From Planctomycetota bacterium (GTDB lineage: Bacteria; Planctomycetota; MHYJ01; JACPRB01), in NCBI GenBank assembly GCA_023261405.1, contig JAHFOZ010000258.1:1-5764 (forward strand): a stretch of DNA of 5,764 bases, written 5' to 3'. The notes below the pieces were generated by a model, which was not told the origin of the DNA, did not search any database, and was given only the letters and a program-made list of their open reading frames with translations. A program made the position numbers and the translations under genes. Shown one piece after another: positions 4,887-5,764 of this stretch. Each line of letters begins with the position of its first letter. Position 1 is the stretch's first letter.

Positions 4887-5764
4887 CTACTGGTCGGGGC
4901 CGGAGAGCTTCTCCAGCGCCTCCTTGGCCAGCTCCCGCGTCCTCGCGTGCGGGGCCTCGAGCAGCTTCCGGATCGGTCCCGCCGCACCGGGGACCTTGAG
5001 CACGACGAGCGCCTGAACGGCCTCCCAGGTCACCTGCACGTCCTCGTCGTTCAGCCGCCTGAGCAGGGCGGGCGCCTGGTCACGGGCGTCCAAGGAGGCC
5101 AGGGCCTTCACGGCGTGGAACCGCACGTTGCTGTCGGGTGAGTCGAGGAGCTTTGCGATCTCCGGGGCGCGGTCGCGCGCGCCCACCCGCGCGAGCCCCT
5201 GCACGGCCGTCAGGGCGACGAAGGGGGAAGGATCGGCCAGCGCCCCCGCCATCGCGGGAATGAGTTCGGGGAGCTTGAGGTCGGCCATGGCGTTCAGAAC
5301 ATAGACCCGACCCTGGGGCCCCGGGTGCTTCAGGAGTGCGGGCAGGAAGGGGGCCACCTCCGGCGACCTGAAGTGGATCAGCGCATGGAGCGCCGGTGTG
5401 CGGGCCGTGATGTCCTTGTCCTTGAGCAGGGGGAGGAGGTGGGGCACCGCCGCCGTGTGTTCCAGGAGCATCAGGACATCCGCCGCCTCCCCACGAACTT
5501 CCGGGTTATCATGCCGGAGGAGCTTTACGATGAGGCCGGGGTCCACCTGGGAATGGTACGGAATCAGGGCATTCCGGACTGCCAGCCGCATGTTTCGGTC
5601 GCCGTCGGTGAGCAGGGGGATCAGTTCCGGCAGGGCCTCCGCGCCCTGAAGCTGAAGGAGGGCCCACGCGGCGGACGAGCGCACGTTGAGGTCCGCGTCA
5701 ACCAGGAGCTTCCGGATCTCGGGCAGGGCCGGCTGGATCTTTCGCTCCACCACGGCGGCGATGG
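4887..5764 (-). CDS. HEAT-repeat protein, 5' end missing
   Basis: The frame is open to the right edge; reading back past the GTG at 5753 the codons give IAAV with no stop, so the gene very probably starts outside the window. The visible 290 or so residues are about nine tandem HEAT repeats of 30-31 residues. Each is a helix pair of the form LPELIPLLxDxDxxVRxxAVxAL. Numbered from the GTG, good examples lie at 39-69, 101-131, 162-192, 193-223 and 225-255, with the typical Asp/Val/Arg positions as in DSNVRFHAVKAL and LNVRSSAAWALL. The protein ends with LSGPDQ and a TAG. Such arrays form a superhelix that binds proteins. No catalytic residues or lyase HEAT signature (phycocyanobilin-lyase type) can be claimed. 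A membrane anchor or another domain may lie in the missing N-terminus. It precedes the HEWG gene, which itself ends in a HEAT-like tail. Confidence 0.92.
   Translation of the reverse strand, partial: IAAVVERKIQPALPEIRKLLVDADLNVRSSAAWALLQLQGAEALPELIPLLTDGDRNMRLAVRNALIPYHSQVDPGLIVKLLRHDNPEVRGEAADVLMLLEHTAAVPHLLPLLKDKDITARTPALHALIHFRSPEVAPFLPALLKHPGPQGRVYVLNAMADLKLPELIPAMAGALADPSPFVALTAVQGLARVGARDRAPEIAKLLDSPDSNVRFHAVKALASLDARDQAPALLRRLNDEDVQVTWEAVQALVVLKVPGAAGPIRKLLEAPHARTRELAKEALEKLSGPDQ

Noticed and set aside
3600..5141. A 513-codon open frame on the + strand across the HEWG and HEAT genes
   Set aside because: It lies antisense to two genes with clear domains. Its translation is Arg/Gly/Pro-rich with no domain, as expected for the opposite strand of GC-rich coding DNA, and it crosses the intergenic gap without change.
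4887..5764. Repeated short DNA words such as AGCTTCCGGATC in the HEAT gene as a repeat array or CRISPR
   Set aside because: They occur at matching positions of degenerate HEAT repeats and reflect protein repetition. There are no constant-length identical repeats with unique spacers.

Overview
This is a GC-rich window (roughly two thirds G+C by eye) holding six protein genes and no RNA gene, mobile element or CRISPR array that I can see. Three genes on the + strand (bases 2-2637) run tail to tail into three genes on the - strand (bases 2661-5764), with only 23 bases between the two blocks. The first and last genes are cut by the window edges. The gene content suggests a bacterium of the Planctomycetota or a related PVC or deep-branching soil/freshwater lineage. 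The clues are a secreted PQQ-like propeller starting with a W-x-QFRGPxGxG motif, a Tat-exported HEWG-type protein, HEAT-repeat proteins and a two-PDZ protein with a long charged linker. This is an inference from family distribution, not a phylogenetic result.

Plus block: (1) the 3' part of a protein with two PDZ domains joined by a Lys/Pro/Glu-rich linker; (2) nine bases later, a secreted eight-bladed PQQ-like beta-propeller, very probably co-transcribed with it; (3) after 59 bases, a 114-residue soluble coiled-coil protein built on 11-residue repeats, with its own possible promoter/start arrangement.

Minus block, in order of transcription: (6) a HEAT-repeat protein cut by the right edge; a 231-base gap with two hairpins and two pyrimidine-rich RNA tracts; (5) a Tat-exported HEWG-type protein of unknown function with a HEAT-like C-terminal tail; (4) a small secreted protein resembling the LolA/DUF4412 type, preceded by a good sigma70-like promoter and a strong Shine-Dalgarno sequence.

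Four of the six genes are exported or of a type often exported (PDZ, propeller, HEWG, LolA-like), and most are built from repeat or protein-binding domains (PDZ, propeller, coiled coil, HEAT). The window reads as a set of envelope or housekeeping scaffold proteins, not as a recognisable pathway, defence system or biosynthetic cluster. I found no convincing new system. The most interesting leads are the hendecad coiled-coil gene with its possibly leaderless start, the HEWG/HEAT protein, and the structured leader in front of it.
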